The position numbers were made by a program, and so were the translations under genes. Positions 1-6,285 of a stretch of 6,285 nt of DNA are shown piece after piece. The stretch lies in contig CACZNO010000040.1 in NCBI GenBank assembly GCA_902782505.1, positions 1 to 6,285 on the forward strand, read 5' to 3'. Source of the DNA: an uncultured Erysipelotrichaceae bacterium. Its GTDB lineage: Bacteria > Bacillota_I > Bacilli_A > Erysipelotrichales > Erysipelotrichaceae. How positions within the stretch are numbered: the stretch's first letter is position 1; every line of letters begins with the position of its first letter. The notes under the pieces are model-generated. The model was given only the letters and a program-made list of their open reading frames with translations. It made no database searches and was not told where the DNA came from.

Positions 1-2057
1 ATAAAGGAAGCGTGCATGGATTCCAGTTCTTCGGCCTTCTTTTTGGACATGGATTTTCGTAAGATGTCCGCCTCACCGAGGGTGAATCCGGCCATGACCT
101 GGGAAATCTTCATGATTTGTTCCTGGTAGACGATGATACCCAGCGTTTCCTTCAGGATCGGTTCCAAAGAAGGATGCGGATAACGGATCTTCGAAGGATC
201 CTTCTTACGCGCAATGTATTCTTCGGCGTTATTCATCGGACCCGGGCGGTATAGCGCAAACACCAGGGATAATTCCTCGATGTTCTTTGGTTCGATTCGT
301 TTGAGAAGATTCTTCATTCCCTGGGATTTGGACTGGAAAATCGAAACGGTCTGTCCGCGGGAGAATACGGCATATACTTCCGGATCTTCGTAGGAAATCT
401 TAAACAGATCGATCGCAGGATCTTCCTTGCGGACCGTCTCCAGCGTTTGGTGAATGACGGTCAGATTGATGACGCCGAGAATATCAAACTTGATCAAGCC
501 CAACGGTTCGAGATACTCCATGGTATATTGCGTGGAAGGCAGTTTCCCCTCTTCGTAATGGAGCGGAATGATATCGCGCACTTTTTCCTTCGACAATACG
601 ATCCCCGCGGCATGCGTGGTCACGTTGCGCTGGAATCCTTCCAAACGGCATCCAATCGCGTATAACGAACGAAGTTCTGCGCTTGACTCAATATATCTTC
701 TGAACGCTTCCGACGTGCTGTAGGCTTTCTGAAGCGTAATTTTCGGGCCTTTCGGCAAAAGCTTCCGCACCGTATCCAGCATTCCCGCCGGAATCTTCAA
801 AACACGGCCCAGATCGGTGAGTGTCTGTCTTGCGCCGTAGGTCGTAAACGCGATGATGTGGGAAACGTGTTCCTCCCCGTACGTATCGCATAAATACCGG
901 ATAAAATCTTCGCGCTTATTATCGGGAACGTCGGTATCGATATCCGGCATGGTATGGCGCATCGGATTGAGGAACCGTTCAAACAGAAGTCCGTATTTGA
1001 TCGGATCGACATGCGTGATCCCAAGACAATACGCAATCAGCGATCCCGGCGCCGAGCCTCGTCCCGGTCCCAGGGTAATACCGTTACGGCGTGCGAAAAG
1101 GATCATTCCGTATACGATCAGGAAATAATCCGCGAATCCCATCCGCACGATCGTATCCAGTTCGTAACGAAGACGGTCGCTGTATTCCTTCGTGACTTTC
1201 CCGTTCAGGCGTTTCTTCAATCCGGCCGCAGCCAACGAACGAAGATACTCTTTGGGATCGGCTCCGTGAGGACAGGGATAATCCGGCAAGGACGCCTTTC
1301 GGTCTTCCAGAGTTACCTTGCATAAAGCCGCGATGCGCTCGCTGTTGAAGACTTCTTCTTCGGTGTATTCCCGCAGTTCTTCCGCGGTTTTCAGCACAGT
1401 ATTCTTGTCAAAGCGCAGATACCGGTCGTCTATCGTGACTTCCTGATCGATTGCCTGTACGGCTTTATACAGATCCAGATCTCCGGGTTTGTAAAGGCCT
1501 AACGGAAACGCTGCGCAAGGCAGATGATATTTCCGGCATAACGCGTCTAAGATTTCGTTTCCGCGCTTATAAAGCGGGCCTGAAGCGTTCCCCTTTCCGA
1601 CATAAACCGACGATACCGCGTTCGAAAAATAGCGTAATATATTTTCCAGCGCTTCTTCATCCGCCGCGTACAGAAGATCCTCCAGGCCTTTATCCGGCAA
1701 TACGCAGACCAGATCGCGGGACAATTCACCGATCCTGTTTATGTCAAGCGGAGCTTTTTCTTTTTGCGCTTTTTCCGACAGGCGGCATAAAACCCGGTAG
1801 CCGTCATCGTTTTTCGCAAATACGACAAACGGCAGAACGCGGTCTTCATACGCTGCCGGCACTTCCAGTCCGTATACTACGTGTATACCGGTCTTTTTTT
1901 CATATTCGCGCGCTTTCGCAAACCCGTATAAAACTCTTTGATCGGCAATACCGACCGCATGAAAACCCTCTTTTTGCGCATACGCGAAAAGATCTTCGAC
2001 TTTCAGTGCGCTTTGTAGAAAGCTGTAGGTCGTCCGGTTATATAAAAGTACTGCCAT
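1..2057 (-). CDS. dnaE: DNA polymerase III subunit alpha, DnaE type, partial (N-terminal 685 residues)
   Basis: DnaE is the C-family polymerase that extends primers at the replication fork; in Bacillota it usually works beside PolC. I translated the frame from the ATG at 2057; it stays open for 685 codons and leaves the window, so the thumb-side end, OB fold and stop are not visible. Residues 1-200 align with the PHP domain, but the metal-ligand motifs are mostly replaced (Y-N-R at 6-8 for HxH, Q40 for His, L186 and L188 for DxH; E65 is kept). The palm carries GPGRGSAPGSL at 330-340, the catalytic pair D372 and D374 in PDIDTD, and D525 in KFDILG as the third aspartate. The finger region shows ALYRPGPM (601-608) and IIVYQEQIM (641-649). 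In-frame TAA and TGA codons lie just upstream of the ATG, so the start cannot be earlier. No Shine-Dalgarno sequence is present. Several motifs diverge (FQSKS for FQLES at 574-578). Family assignment is firm; B. subtilis-type DnaE is a closer match than PolC. Confidence 0.96.
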   Translation of the reverse strand, partial: MAVLLYNRTTYSFLQSALKVEDLFAYAQKEGFHAVGIADQRVLYGFAKAREYEKKTGIHVVYGLEVPAAYEDRVLPFVVFAKNDDGYRVLCRLSEKAQKEKAPLDINRIGELSRDLVCVLPDKGLEDLLYAADEEALENILRYFSNAVSSVYVGKGNASGPLYKRGNEILDALCRKYHLPCAAFPLGLYKPGDLDLYKAVQAIDQEVTIDDRYLRFDKNTVLKTAEELREYTEEEVFNSERIAALCKVTLEDRKASLPDYPCPHGADPKEYLRSLAAAGLKKRLNGKVTKEYSDRLRYELDTIVRMGFADYFLIVYGMILFARRNGITLGPGRGSAPGSLIAYCLGITHVDPIKYGLLFERFLNPMRHTMPDIDTDVPDNKREDFIRYLCDTYGEEHVSHIIAFTTYGARQTLTDLGRVLKIPAGMLDTVRKLLPKGPKITLQKAYSTSEAFRRYIESSAELRSLYAIGCRLEGFQRNVTTHAAGIVLSKEKVRDIIPLHYEEGKLPSTQYTMEYLEPLGLIKFDILGVINLTVIHQTLETVRKEDPAIDLFKISYEDPEVYAVFSRGQTVSIFQSKSQGMKNLLKRIEPKNIEELSLVFALYRPGPMNNAEEYIARKKDPSKIRYPHPSLEPILKETLGIIVYQEQIMKISQVMAGFTLGEADILRKSMSKKKAEELESMHASF

Positions 2058-2074
2058 ATAAGTATTTTATCATA
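2057..2074 (-). promoter_or_regulatory. Probable dnaE promoter with extended -10, overlapping the start region
   Basis: Reading the minus strand, TGATAAAAT occupies 2072-2064, giving an extended -10 (TG, one base, then TAAAAT, 5 of 6 matches to TATAAT). An overlapping TATGAT (2074-2069) is a second candidate, also 5 of 6. At 17-base spacing from TAAAAT the -35 position reads TTTCAG, a poor match, so recognition would rest on the extended -10. Only six bases separate TAAAAT from the ATG, so the usual start point would fall on or within a few bases of the start codon at 2057. The site lies directly downstream of a terminator, where dnaE would need its own promoter. This is inference from sequence and position. 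Confidence 0.6.
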
Positions 2075-2099
2075 TCTGGATACGCGCTGAAACACTTCC

Positions 2100-2130
2100 A
2101 AAAAAACCATCCCCCTAAAGAGATGGCTTT
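2100..2130 (-). terminator. Rho-independent terminator after nrnA
   Basis: On the minus strand the seven-base arm CCATCTC (2126-2120) pairs with GGGATGG (2113-2107), with one T-G wobble and a six-base loop, and is followed by seven T residues (2106-2100). AAAA before the stem could extend the pairing into the T tract. It begins about nine bases after the nrnA stop codon, so it ends the upstream operon and separates it from dnaE. On the plus strand the hairpin is followed by only four T residues, and no plus-strand gene ends here, so it is probably one-directional. Confidence 0.85.
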
Positions 2131-2138
2131 TCTGATTC

Positions 2139-3092
2139 CTATGCGTTTTTAACTTTTTCGATCAGGCTTTGGACCGCTTCTTCGCATTCTTCACGGGTCA
2201 TGGAAGGAATCCCCGCCGCGGAGTCATGCCCTCCCCCTTTGTAGCGTTCCGCAATGTCGCGGATAACAACACTGTGCGAACGTAACGAAGCGCTGTAGGT
2301 GCCGTCATCCTCTTCGACGAAGACAGCCCAGGTCTGAATGCCCCGGATTTCTCCGAAGATGGAGACCTTGGTCTTGGCGCCGCGCGCCGTTAATCCGAAC
2401 GGACGGAAATCTTTCTGGTCCAGGATCGCCCAGGCCATGCCCGGCGTTTCATAATGCGCGATCGTACGGAGATGATTCGCAAAACGGAACGCGTTCATGG
2501 ATACCGAGAAGACCTTGTTGTTGATGCGGTTGACGTTTAATCCGCTGTCCAGCAAATACGCCGCCGTACGCAGTGTTTCCGCCGTCGTGGTATTGATGGA
2601 GAAACGGATGGAGTCGGATATGATACCGGCATAAAGGGCTTCCGCCGCGTCTTTGGGAAGGATTTTTCCTTCGTTGTATTCCCGTAAGAACTGGCCCAGG
2701 ATTTCCGCACAGCTCGACGCGTCCACTTCGACCAGATTGTTATAATCGATCGGCGGTTCGGTCTCGTGATGGTGATCGAACAGAACATGTTCTTCCGCTT
2801 TCAGCCAGAGTTCTCTGCCGTCCAGACGGTTCAAATTGGAAGTATCGACCACGATCGCCAAAGCGGTCTTGATCCATTCTTCATCCATCGGATCGGGATT
2901 CTCTATAAACGTCGCGTCGATGCTGTTTTCCTCTCCTCCGGCTCTGACATCTTTTTTCGGATACCGGTTACGGAGAAAACGTACGATCCCGTATTGGGAA
3001 CCAAGCGCGTCGTAATCGGGATTGGTGTGACGGAAAACCGCAATTCGGTCGTATTTCTCGACCAGTTCGCGGAATTTTTCAACAGTCAGCAT
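2139..3092 (-). CDS. nrnA: Bifunctional oligoribonuclease / PAP phosphatase NrnA (DHH-DHHA1 family)
   Basis: NrnA enzymes remove nucleotides from very short RNAs and hydrolyse 3'-phosphoadenosine 5'-phosphate in the cytoplasm. With the start at 3092 the protein has 317 residues, close to the 313 of B. subtilis NrnA. DHH-family metal motifs are all present: H22, D26 and D28 in HTNPDYDALGS, D83 in VVDTSN, and the D106-H107-H108 triad in LFDHHH. The C-terminal DHHA1 substrate-binding motif is GGGHDSAAG at 286-294. The frame could begin 14 codons earlier (3134), but that would overlap ackA by 41 bases and add a stretch foreign to the family; the ATG at 3092 starts one base after the ackA stop (TAATATG). 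Only a weak GGGA (3103-3100) precedes it, so translation is probably coupled to ackA. nrnA near dnaE is a known arrangement in Bacillus. A terminator follows the stop. Confidence 0.95.
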   Translation of the reverse strand: MLTVEKFRELVEKYDRIAVFRHTNPDYDALGSQYGIVRFLRNRYPKKDVRAGGEENSIDATFIENPDPMDEEWIKTALAIVVDTSNLNRLDGRELWLKAEEHVLFDHHHETEPPIDYNNLVEVDASSCAEILGQFLREYNEGKILPKDAAEALYAGIISDSIRFSINTTTAETLRTAAYLLDSGLNVNRINNKVFSVSMNAFRFANHLRTIAHYETPGMAWAILDQKDFRPFGLTARGAKTKVSIFGEIRGIQTWAVFVEEDDGTYSASLRSHSVVIRDIAERYKGGGHDSAAGIPSMTREECEEAVQSLIEKVKNA

Positions 3093-3093
3093 A

Positions 3094-4290
3094 TTACAGT
3101 CCCAGCAATTCGACCGTATCTCTCGCGATGACAAGTTCTTCGTTGGTCGGAACGATCCAGACTTCGATCTTGCTGTTCGGGGTCGAGATCTTCACTTCCT
3201 TACCGCGGCTTCTCGCGTTGAGTTCCGCGTCGTATTCGATGCCTAACGCTTCCTTGACCATATCGAGTGCTTCGGCACGGACTTTCACGTCGTTTTCGCC
3301 TAAACCGGCAGTGAATACGATCGCATCCACATGACCTAACAGGGCATAATAGCCGCCGATGGTTTCCGTTAAGCGCACCGCGTACATTTCACGGCACAGA
3401 ATCGCGCGTTCGTTGCCTTCATCGATTGCCTTCTGAATGTCTCTGGCATCCGAAGAAACACCCGAAATACCCAGCATGCCGGATTTACGGTTCAGCGTAT
3501 TGGTCATTTCGGACGGGCTCATTCCGGTCTTTTCTTCGATGAACGACAATACAGACGGGTCGATGTCGCCCGATCTCGCGCCCATCATGATGCCGGCTAA
3601 CGGAGTAAATCCCATCGAAGTGTCGTACGACTTACCGCCCTTGACGGCGCATAAAGACGCTCCGTTGCCTAAATGACAGGTAATGATGTTCAGATCTTCC
3701 ACTTTTCTGCCCATCAGTTCCGCAACCCGGCGGGAAACATATTTATGGGATGTGCCGTGGAATCCGTATCTTCTTACACGGTATTTCTTGTACCATTCAT
3801 ACGGCACAGGATATAAGAATACTTCCGGCGGCATCGTCTGATGGAAGGAGGTGTCGAAGACAGCGACCTGTCCCGCGTTGGGCAGCGCTGCGTGGAATAC
3901 TTCGTATCCCATCAGGTTTGCCGGCATGTGAAGCGGACCGAGTTCCGTCAGATCCTTGATATCCTGGACAACTTTGTCGTTGAAGATCGCACTGGTCGCA
4001 TAGATTTCACCGCCGTGTAATACACGGTGTCCCACCGCGTCGATTTCATCGATGGATTTCACGATGTTGTAGTCGACTAAAGCTTTCAGAAGGATCTGTA
4101 CCGCGATATTGTGATCTTTCAGTTCAAGTTCTTTGGTGATCTTTTCCCCATTGACTCTGATCGTGAAGATCCCCATCGGAAGACCGATCTTTTCAAAGAC
4201 ACCGCTGGTCAAAACGGTTTCTTCCGGCATCTGGAAAAGTGAAAACTTCAACGATGAACTGCCGGCGTTTACTGACATTACTTTGGGCAT
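3094..4290 (-). CDS. ackA: Acetate kinase
   Basis: AckA interconverts acetyl phosphate plus ADP with acetate plus ATP, the final energy-yielding step of acetate fermentation in the cytoplasm. The 398-residue length is normal for the family. Visible motifs in order: N8 in SVNAGSSSLK (nucleotide and metal site), R89 in GHRVLHGG, H121 in PLHMPAN, D146 in VFDTSFHQTMP (catalytic Asp), H178 in YGFHGTSH, the HLGNGAS phosphate-binding loop at 206-212, R239 in GARSGDIDP (catalytic Arg), FTAGLGEN at 326-333, and E384 in PTNEELVIARDT. The start at 4290 is chosen because MPKVMSVNAGSS matches the family N-terminus and AGAGAGG lies nine bases upstream; an in-frame ATG at 4359 would add 23 unrelated residues inside ylxM. 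It starts four bases after the ylxM stop. Position 122 is Met where the family usually has Asn. No pta is visible in the window. Confidence 0.98.
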   Translation of the reverse strand: MPKVMSVNAGSSSLKFSLFQMPEETVLTSGVFEKIGLPMGIFTIRVNGEKITKELELKDHNIAVQILLKALVDYNIVKSIDEIDAVGHRVLHGGEIYATSAIFNDKVVQDIKDLTELGPLHMPANLMGYEVFHAALPNAGQVAVFDTSFHQTMPPEVFLYPVPYEWYKKYRVRRYGFHGTSHKYVSRRVAELMGRKVEDLNIITCHLGNGASLCAVKGGKSYDTSMGFTPLAGIMMGARSGDIDPSVLSFIEEKTGMSPSEMTNTLNRKSGMLGISGVSSDARDIQKAIDEGNERAILCREMYAVRLTETIGGYYALLGHVDAIVFTAGLGENDVKVRAEALDMVKEALGIEYDAELNARSRGKEVKISTPNSKIEVWIVPTNEELVIARDTVELLGL

Positions 4291-4294
4291 GTGG

Positions 4295-4621
4295 TTATTC
4301 CTCTCTTTCTTCCAGTTTGTGTAATATTTCGCCCCATTCTCTGAGTTTCGGGTCGTCACTGCGAATCATCTTTTCATACGCTGCGAGGCGTTCCTGGGAA
4401 TTTTTCACCAGATGAAGTTTTGATTCATAGTGTTCCAGCAATAATTCGGTGCGGTGAATCAGGTCGTAAGCCGCCGCTTTGGAGATCCCGCATTCCTCGG
4501 CGATTTCCTTGAAGGAAAGATCCGAAGTATAGTGCAGTTCCATGGCTTCCGCCTGTTTCTCCGTCAATAACGGACGATATTGATCCAAAAGGAGATTCAT
4601 CCGTTCAATGTCCTCAAGCAT
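4295..4621 (-). CDS. ylxM: YlxM/p13-like SRP-associated helix-turn-helix protein
   Basis: This 108-residue protein belongs to the YlxM family (UPF0122), small proteins resembling sigma factor region 4 that are encoded with SRP genes; a modulating role with FtsY, Ffh and SRP RNA has been described in streptococci, but the exact function is not settled. The N-terminal part, with LLTEKQAEAMELHY (18-31) then LSFKEIAEECGISKAAAYDLI (35-55, helix-turn-helix), is diagnostic, and a charged helical tail (60-108) is probably coiled. Length matches the usual ~110. The ATG at 4621 overlaps the ftsY stop by eight bases (ATGCTTGA) and has AAAGGA (4637-4632) ten bases upstream. The stop lies four bases before ackA. 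ffh normally follows ylxM but is absent here. Confidence 0.92.
   Translation of the reverse strand: MLEDIERMNLLLDQYRPLLTEKQAEAMELHYTSDLSFKEIAEECGISKAAAYDLIHRTELLLEHYESKLHLVKNSQERLAAYEKMIRSDDPKLREWGEILHKLEEREE
4300..4306 (-). promoter_or_regulatory. Ribosome binding site of ackA
   Basis: AGAGAGG, nine bases before the ATG at 4290, lies across the last codons of ylxM. It decides the ackA start in favour of 4290 over the in-frame ATG at 4359. Confidence 0.75.
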
Positions 4622-5579
4622 TCTTTTCGATTCCTTTCAGAACGGTCGACGCGAAGTCTTCCAGACGGAATTCCTTCAGATCGTCCGCAGTTTCGCCGAT
4701 TCCGATGAAACGCACCGGCAGATTCCATTTGTGCTTGATGGCCAGGATCACGCCGCCTCTGCCGGTTCCGTCGAACTTGGTGAGGATAATGCCGGTGATC
4801 TTGGCGGAATCACGGAATACCTGTGCCTGCGACAACCCGTTTTGGCCTGTTGTCGCATCCAATACCAGCCAGGATTCCATCGGCTGTCCCGGAATCGTTT
4901 TTCCGATAACCCGGTGCATCTTTTCGAGTTCCTGCATGAGGTTGTTCTTGTTTTGGAGTCTTCCGGCTGTATCACAGAGAAGAATATCGATCTTGTGATT
5001 CAGGGCGTACTTGCACGCATCCACCAAGACGCTGGAAGGATCCTGCCGGTCCTTCCCTGCGATGCACGGTACATCCAGCCGGTTCGCCCATAACTGCAGC
5101 TGTTCCCGTGCGCCGGCACGGAAAGTGTCTCCTGCGGCGAACGCGACGGTTTTTCCCTGCGCCAGGTAGTACTTGCCGAGTTTCGCAATGGAAGTGGTTT
5201 TCCCTACCCCGTTGACGCCTACGATCAGGATGACCGTCGTGCCGGAGAGATTGTAATGAATCGGGGAAACCTTTTCTTCTTCGTAGACATTTCCGATTTC
5301 GTTGATCAGGATTTCCTTGATCTCCTCGATCGAATCGATTTTCTTGTTCTTGTTGTCTTCACGGATCGCGTCGACAATGCGAATCGACGTATCGATTCCG
5401 CAATCCGCCTGTAATAACGTTTCCGTCAGTTTTTCCAGGAATTCGTCGGACACGCCGCGGAATCCCTTGAACAATGCGCCGATGCTTTCGCCTACGGAAG
5501 TACCGGTAGCTTCATAACCGTCCAGATAACGGTCCAGTTTCGTATCTTTTTTCTTTTTCAGAAGATCAAAAAGTCCCAT
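4614..5579 (-). CDS. ftsY: Signal recognition particle receptor FtsY
   Basis: FtsY is the SRP-type GTPase that docks Ffh-ribosome complexes at the inner membrane so nascent membrane proteins reach the translocon. The 321-residue protein has the short Gram-positive form: an amphipathic, lysine-rich N-terminus (MGLFDLLKKKK) for membrane contact, a helical N domain (about 25-105), and the NG GTPase. GTPase motifs are G1 GVNGVGKTTS (121-130), the SRP-specific DTFRAGAREQL (151-161), G3 DTAGR (203-207), DATTGQN (241-247), G4 TKFDG (267-271) and the closing GIGE (293-296) with DDLKEF (299-304). Two positions differ from the usual sequence: DTFRAGA for DTFRAAA and GTGRGG for GTAKGG. The ATG at 5579 shares its A with the smc stop (TAATG) and has AAAGGAG six bases upstream. 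The end overlaps ylxM by eight bases. Ffh is excluded by the lack of an M domain. Confidence 0.98.
   Translation of the reverse strand: MGLFDLLKKKKDTKLDRYLDGYEATGTSVGESIGALFKGFRGVSDEFLEKLTETLLQADCGIDTSIRIVDAIREDNKNKKIDSIEEIKEILINEIGNVYEEEKVSPIHYNLSGTTVILIVGVNGVGKTTSIAKLGKYYLAQGKTVAFAAGDTFRAGAREQLQLWANRLDVPCIAGKDRQDPSSVLVDACKYALNHKIDILLCDTAGRLQNKNNLMQELEKMHRVIGKTIPGQPMESWLVLDATTGQNGLSQAQVFRDSAKITGIILTKFDGTGRGGVILAIKHKWNLPVRFIGIGETADDLKEFRLEDFASTVLKGIEKNA
4632..4637 (-). promoter_or_regulatory. Ribosome binding site of ylxM
   Basis: AAAGGA, ten bases before the ATG at 4621, lies inside the 3' end of ftsY. It supports the overlapping start, and translation is probably coupled to ftsY termination. 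Confidence 0.65.
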
Positions 5580-6285
5580 TATGCGCTCCTTTCCGTTTCC
5601 TGATTTTCTTCCGACATTCTGCGAGCGTCGGATAACTTCACTTTCAGCATCTGGCTGACACCCTGTTTGGGCATCGTCACGCCGTAGAGTACGTCACAGT
5701 TTTCCATCGTACCCGTGCGGTGGGTCACGACGATGAACTGTGTTTCTTTCGAATATTCCTTGAGATAACGGGCAAACCGGTCCACGTTCGCGGTATCCAG
5801 CGCTGATTCGATTTCATCGAACAGACATAACGGAACCGGATTGACTTTCAGCATCGTAAACAGTACGCAGATCGCGATCAGAGATTTCTCCCCGCCGGAG
5901 AAAAGACGGATGTTCTGTACGTTTTTCCCCGGAGGCTGAATGTCAATATCGATGCCGGCGTTCAGAAGGTCCTCCTCATCGGTCAGCACAAGTTTCGCCT
6001 TACCGCCTCCGAACAACTTCACGAAGACTTCCGGCAGAGCTTTATTGATCTTGCGGAAGGTATCCGAGAATTTTTCCACCATGACCGTGTCCATTTCACG
6101 GATCGCGTTTTCCAGTTTCTGTTTGGAGGAAACCAGTTCCTCATACTGCGATTTCAATACGGTATAGCGTTCGTTGATTTCCCTGTATTGTTCCGGCGCG
6201 TCCGGATTGATCGTTCCGAGCGCACGGATCTCGTTGCGAAGAACGAGCACCCGTTGTTTGGCTTCGGTAAGATCCAGTTCAAACG
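5579..6285 (-). CDS. smc: Chromosome segregation protein SMC, partial (C-terminal 234 residues)
   Basis: SMC forms the ring-shaped ATPase of condensin with ScpA and ScpB and organises the chromosome. Only the end of the gene is here; the frame is open to the right edge (first full codon at 6283-6281), so the GTG at 6250 is an internal valine, not a start. The visible part begins in the returning coiled coil (about 1-75), followed by the C-terminal ATPase head: VFVKLFGGGKAKL (about 86-98), the ABC signature FSGGEKSLIAI, Walker B with the catalytic Glu in CLFDEIESALDTANV, and the switch motif VVTHRTGTME, ending in GVTMPKQGVSQMLKVKL as in B. subtilis SMC. The signature reads FSGGEK where LSGGEK is usual, a mild change. 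RecN and SbcC are unlikely because of the THRTGTME and GVTM endings. The stop TAA overlaps the ftsY start by one base, the classic smc-ftsY junction. Confidence 0.97.
   Translation of the reverse strand, partial: FELDLTEAKQRVLVLRNEIRALGTINPDAPEQYREINERYTVLKSQYEELVSSKQKLENAIREMDTVMVEKFSDTFRKINKALPEVFVKLFGGGKAKLVLTDEEDLLNAGIDIDIQPPGKNVQNIRLFSGGEKSLIAICVLFTMLKVNPVPLCLFDEIESALDTANVDRFARYLKEYSKETQFIVVTHRTGTMENCDVLYGVTMPKQGVSQMLKVKLSDARRMSEENQETERSA
5586..5592 (-). promoter_or_regulatory. Ribosome binding site of ftsY
   Basis: AAAGGAG, six bases before the ATG at 5579, lies within the last codons of smc. It is the strongest Shine-Dalgarno sequence in the window and fixes the ftsY start at the TAATG junction. 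Confidence 0.8.

Noticed and set aside
954..1325. A 123-codon plus-strand open frame and other shorter frames at 447-1325.
   Set aside because: All sit inside the continuous dnaE frame on the opposite strand; the DnaE translation has catalytic motifs throughout this interval.
2100..2130. The hairpin between nrnA and dnaE as a riboswitch, attenuator or bidirectional terminator.
   Set aside because: It is a short simple stem with a T tract on the minus strand only. It lies upstream of the proposed dnaE promoter, and no plus-strand gene ends at it.
1451..2152. A 233-codon plus-strand open frame opposite the start of dnaE.
   Set aside because: It is antisense to a clear DnaE coding region, has no recognisable domain, is rich in Arg and Pro as antisense frames often are, and has no convincing ribosome binding site. 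It also runs across the terminator and promoter region.
3093..3134. An earlier nrnA start at 3134.
   Set aside because: It would overlap ackA by 41 bases and add 14 residues that do not resemble the NrnA N-terminus; the ATG at 3092 fits length and junction.
4291..4359. An earlier ackA start at 4359.
   Set aside because: The 23 extra residues are ylxM sequence in another frame; the family N-terminus and the Shine-Dalgarno sequence both point to 4290.
4608..5093. A 161-codon plus-strand open frame opposite ftsY.
   Set aside because: It lies wholly antisense to the ftsY GTPase domain and the end of ylxM, and resembles no family; the ftsY motifs explain the sequence.
5579..6250. A complete 223-residue gene starting at the GTG at 6250.
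   Set aside because: The frame continues to the window edge without a stop, and the protein is plainly the coiled-coil end and C-terminal head of SMC.

Overview
The window is a compact stretch of bacterial chromosome with six protein-coding genes, all on the minus strand and all housekeeping. The proteins match Gram-positive (Bacillota) families: a short-form DnaE of the Bacillus subtilis type, an NrnA-type DHH phosphoesterase, YlxM, and the order smc-ftsY-ylxM. Base composition looks close to balanced. An Erysipelotrichia-like Bacillota is possible, but the sequence alone does not settle this.

In the direction of transcription (right to left), the layout is: the 3' end of smc (5579-6285, cut by the right edge), ftsY (4614-5579), ylxM (4295-4621), ackA (3094-4290) and nrnA (2139-3092). 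These five genes overlap or lie 1 to 4 bases apart and read as one operon. A rho-independent terminator (2100-2130) closes it. After an 81-base gap, dnaE begins at 2057 and runs off the left edge, with its own promoter-like sequence immediately before its start codon. No stretch above 300 bases lacks a gene. I saw no tRNA, rRNA, mobile element, CRISPR array, prophage or defence genes.

Functionally, smc is the chromosome-condensation ATPase. FtsY is the membrane-side receptor of the signal recognition particle (SRP), and YlxM is a small helix-turn-helix accessory of that pathway. AckA makes ATP from acetyl phosphate, NrnA degrades very short RNAs and dephosphorylates pAp, and DnaE is a replicative DNA polymerase subunit. 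In many Bacillota ylxM is followed by ffh; here ackA and nrnA follow instead, so two familiar neighbourhoods (smc-ftsY-ylxM and nrnA/dnaE) are joined through ackA.

I found no convincing undescribed system. The points most worth a second look are the dnaE start, which appears leaderless or nearly so, and the DnaE protein itself: its PHP domain has lost most metal ligands and several normally invariant polymerase motifs are altered, although the catalytic aspartates remain.
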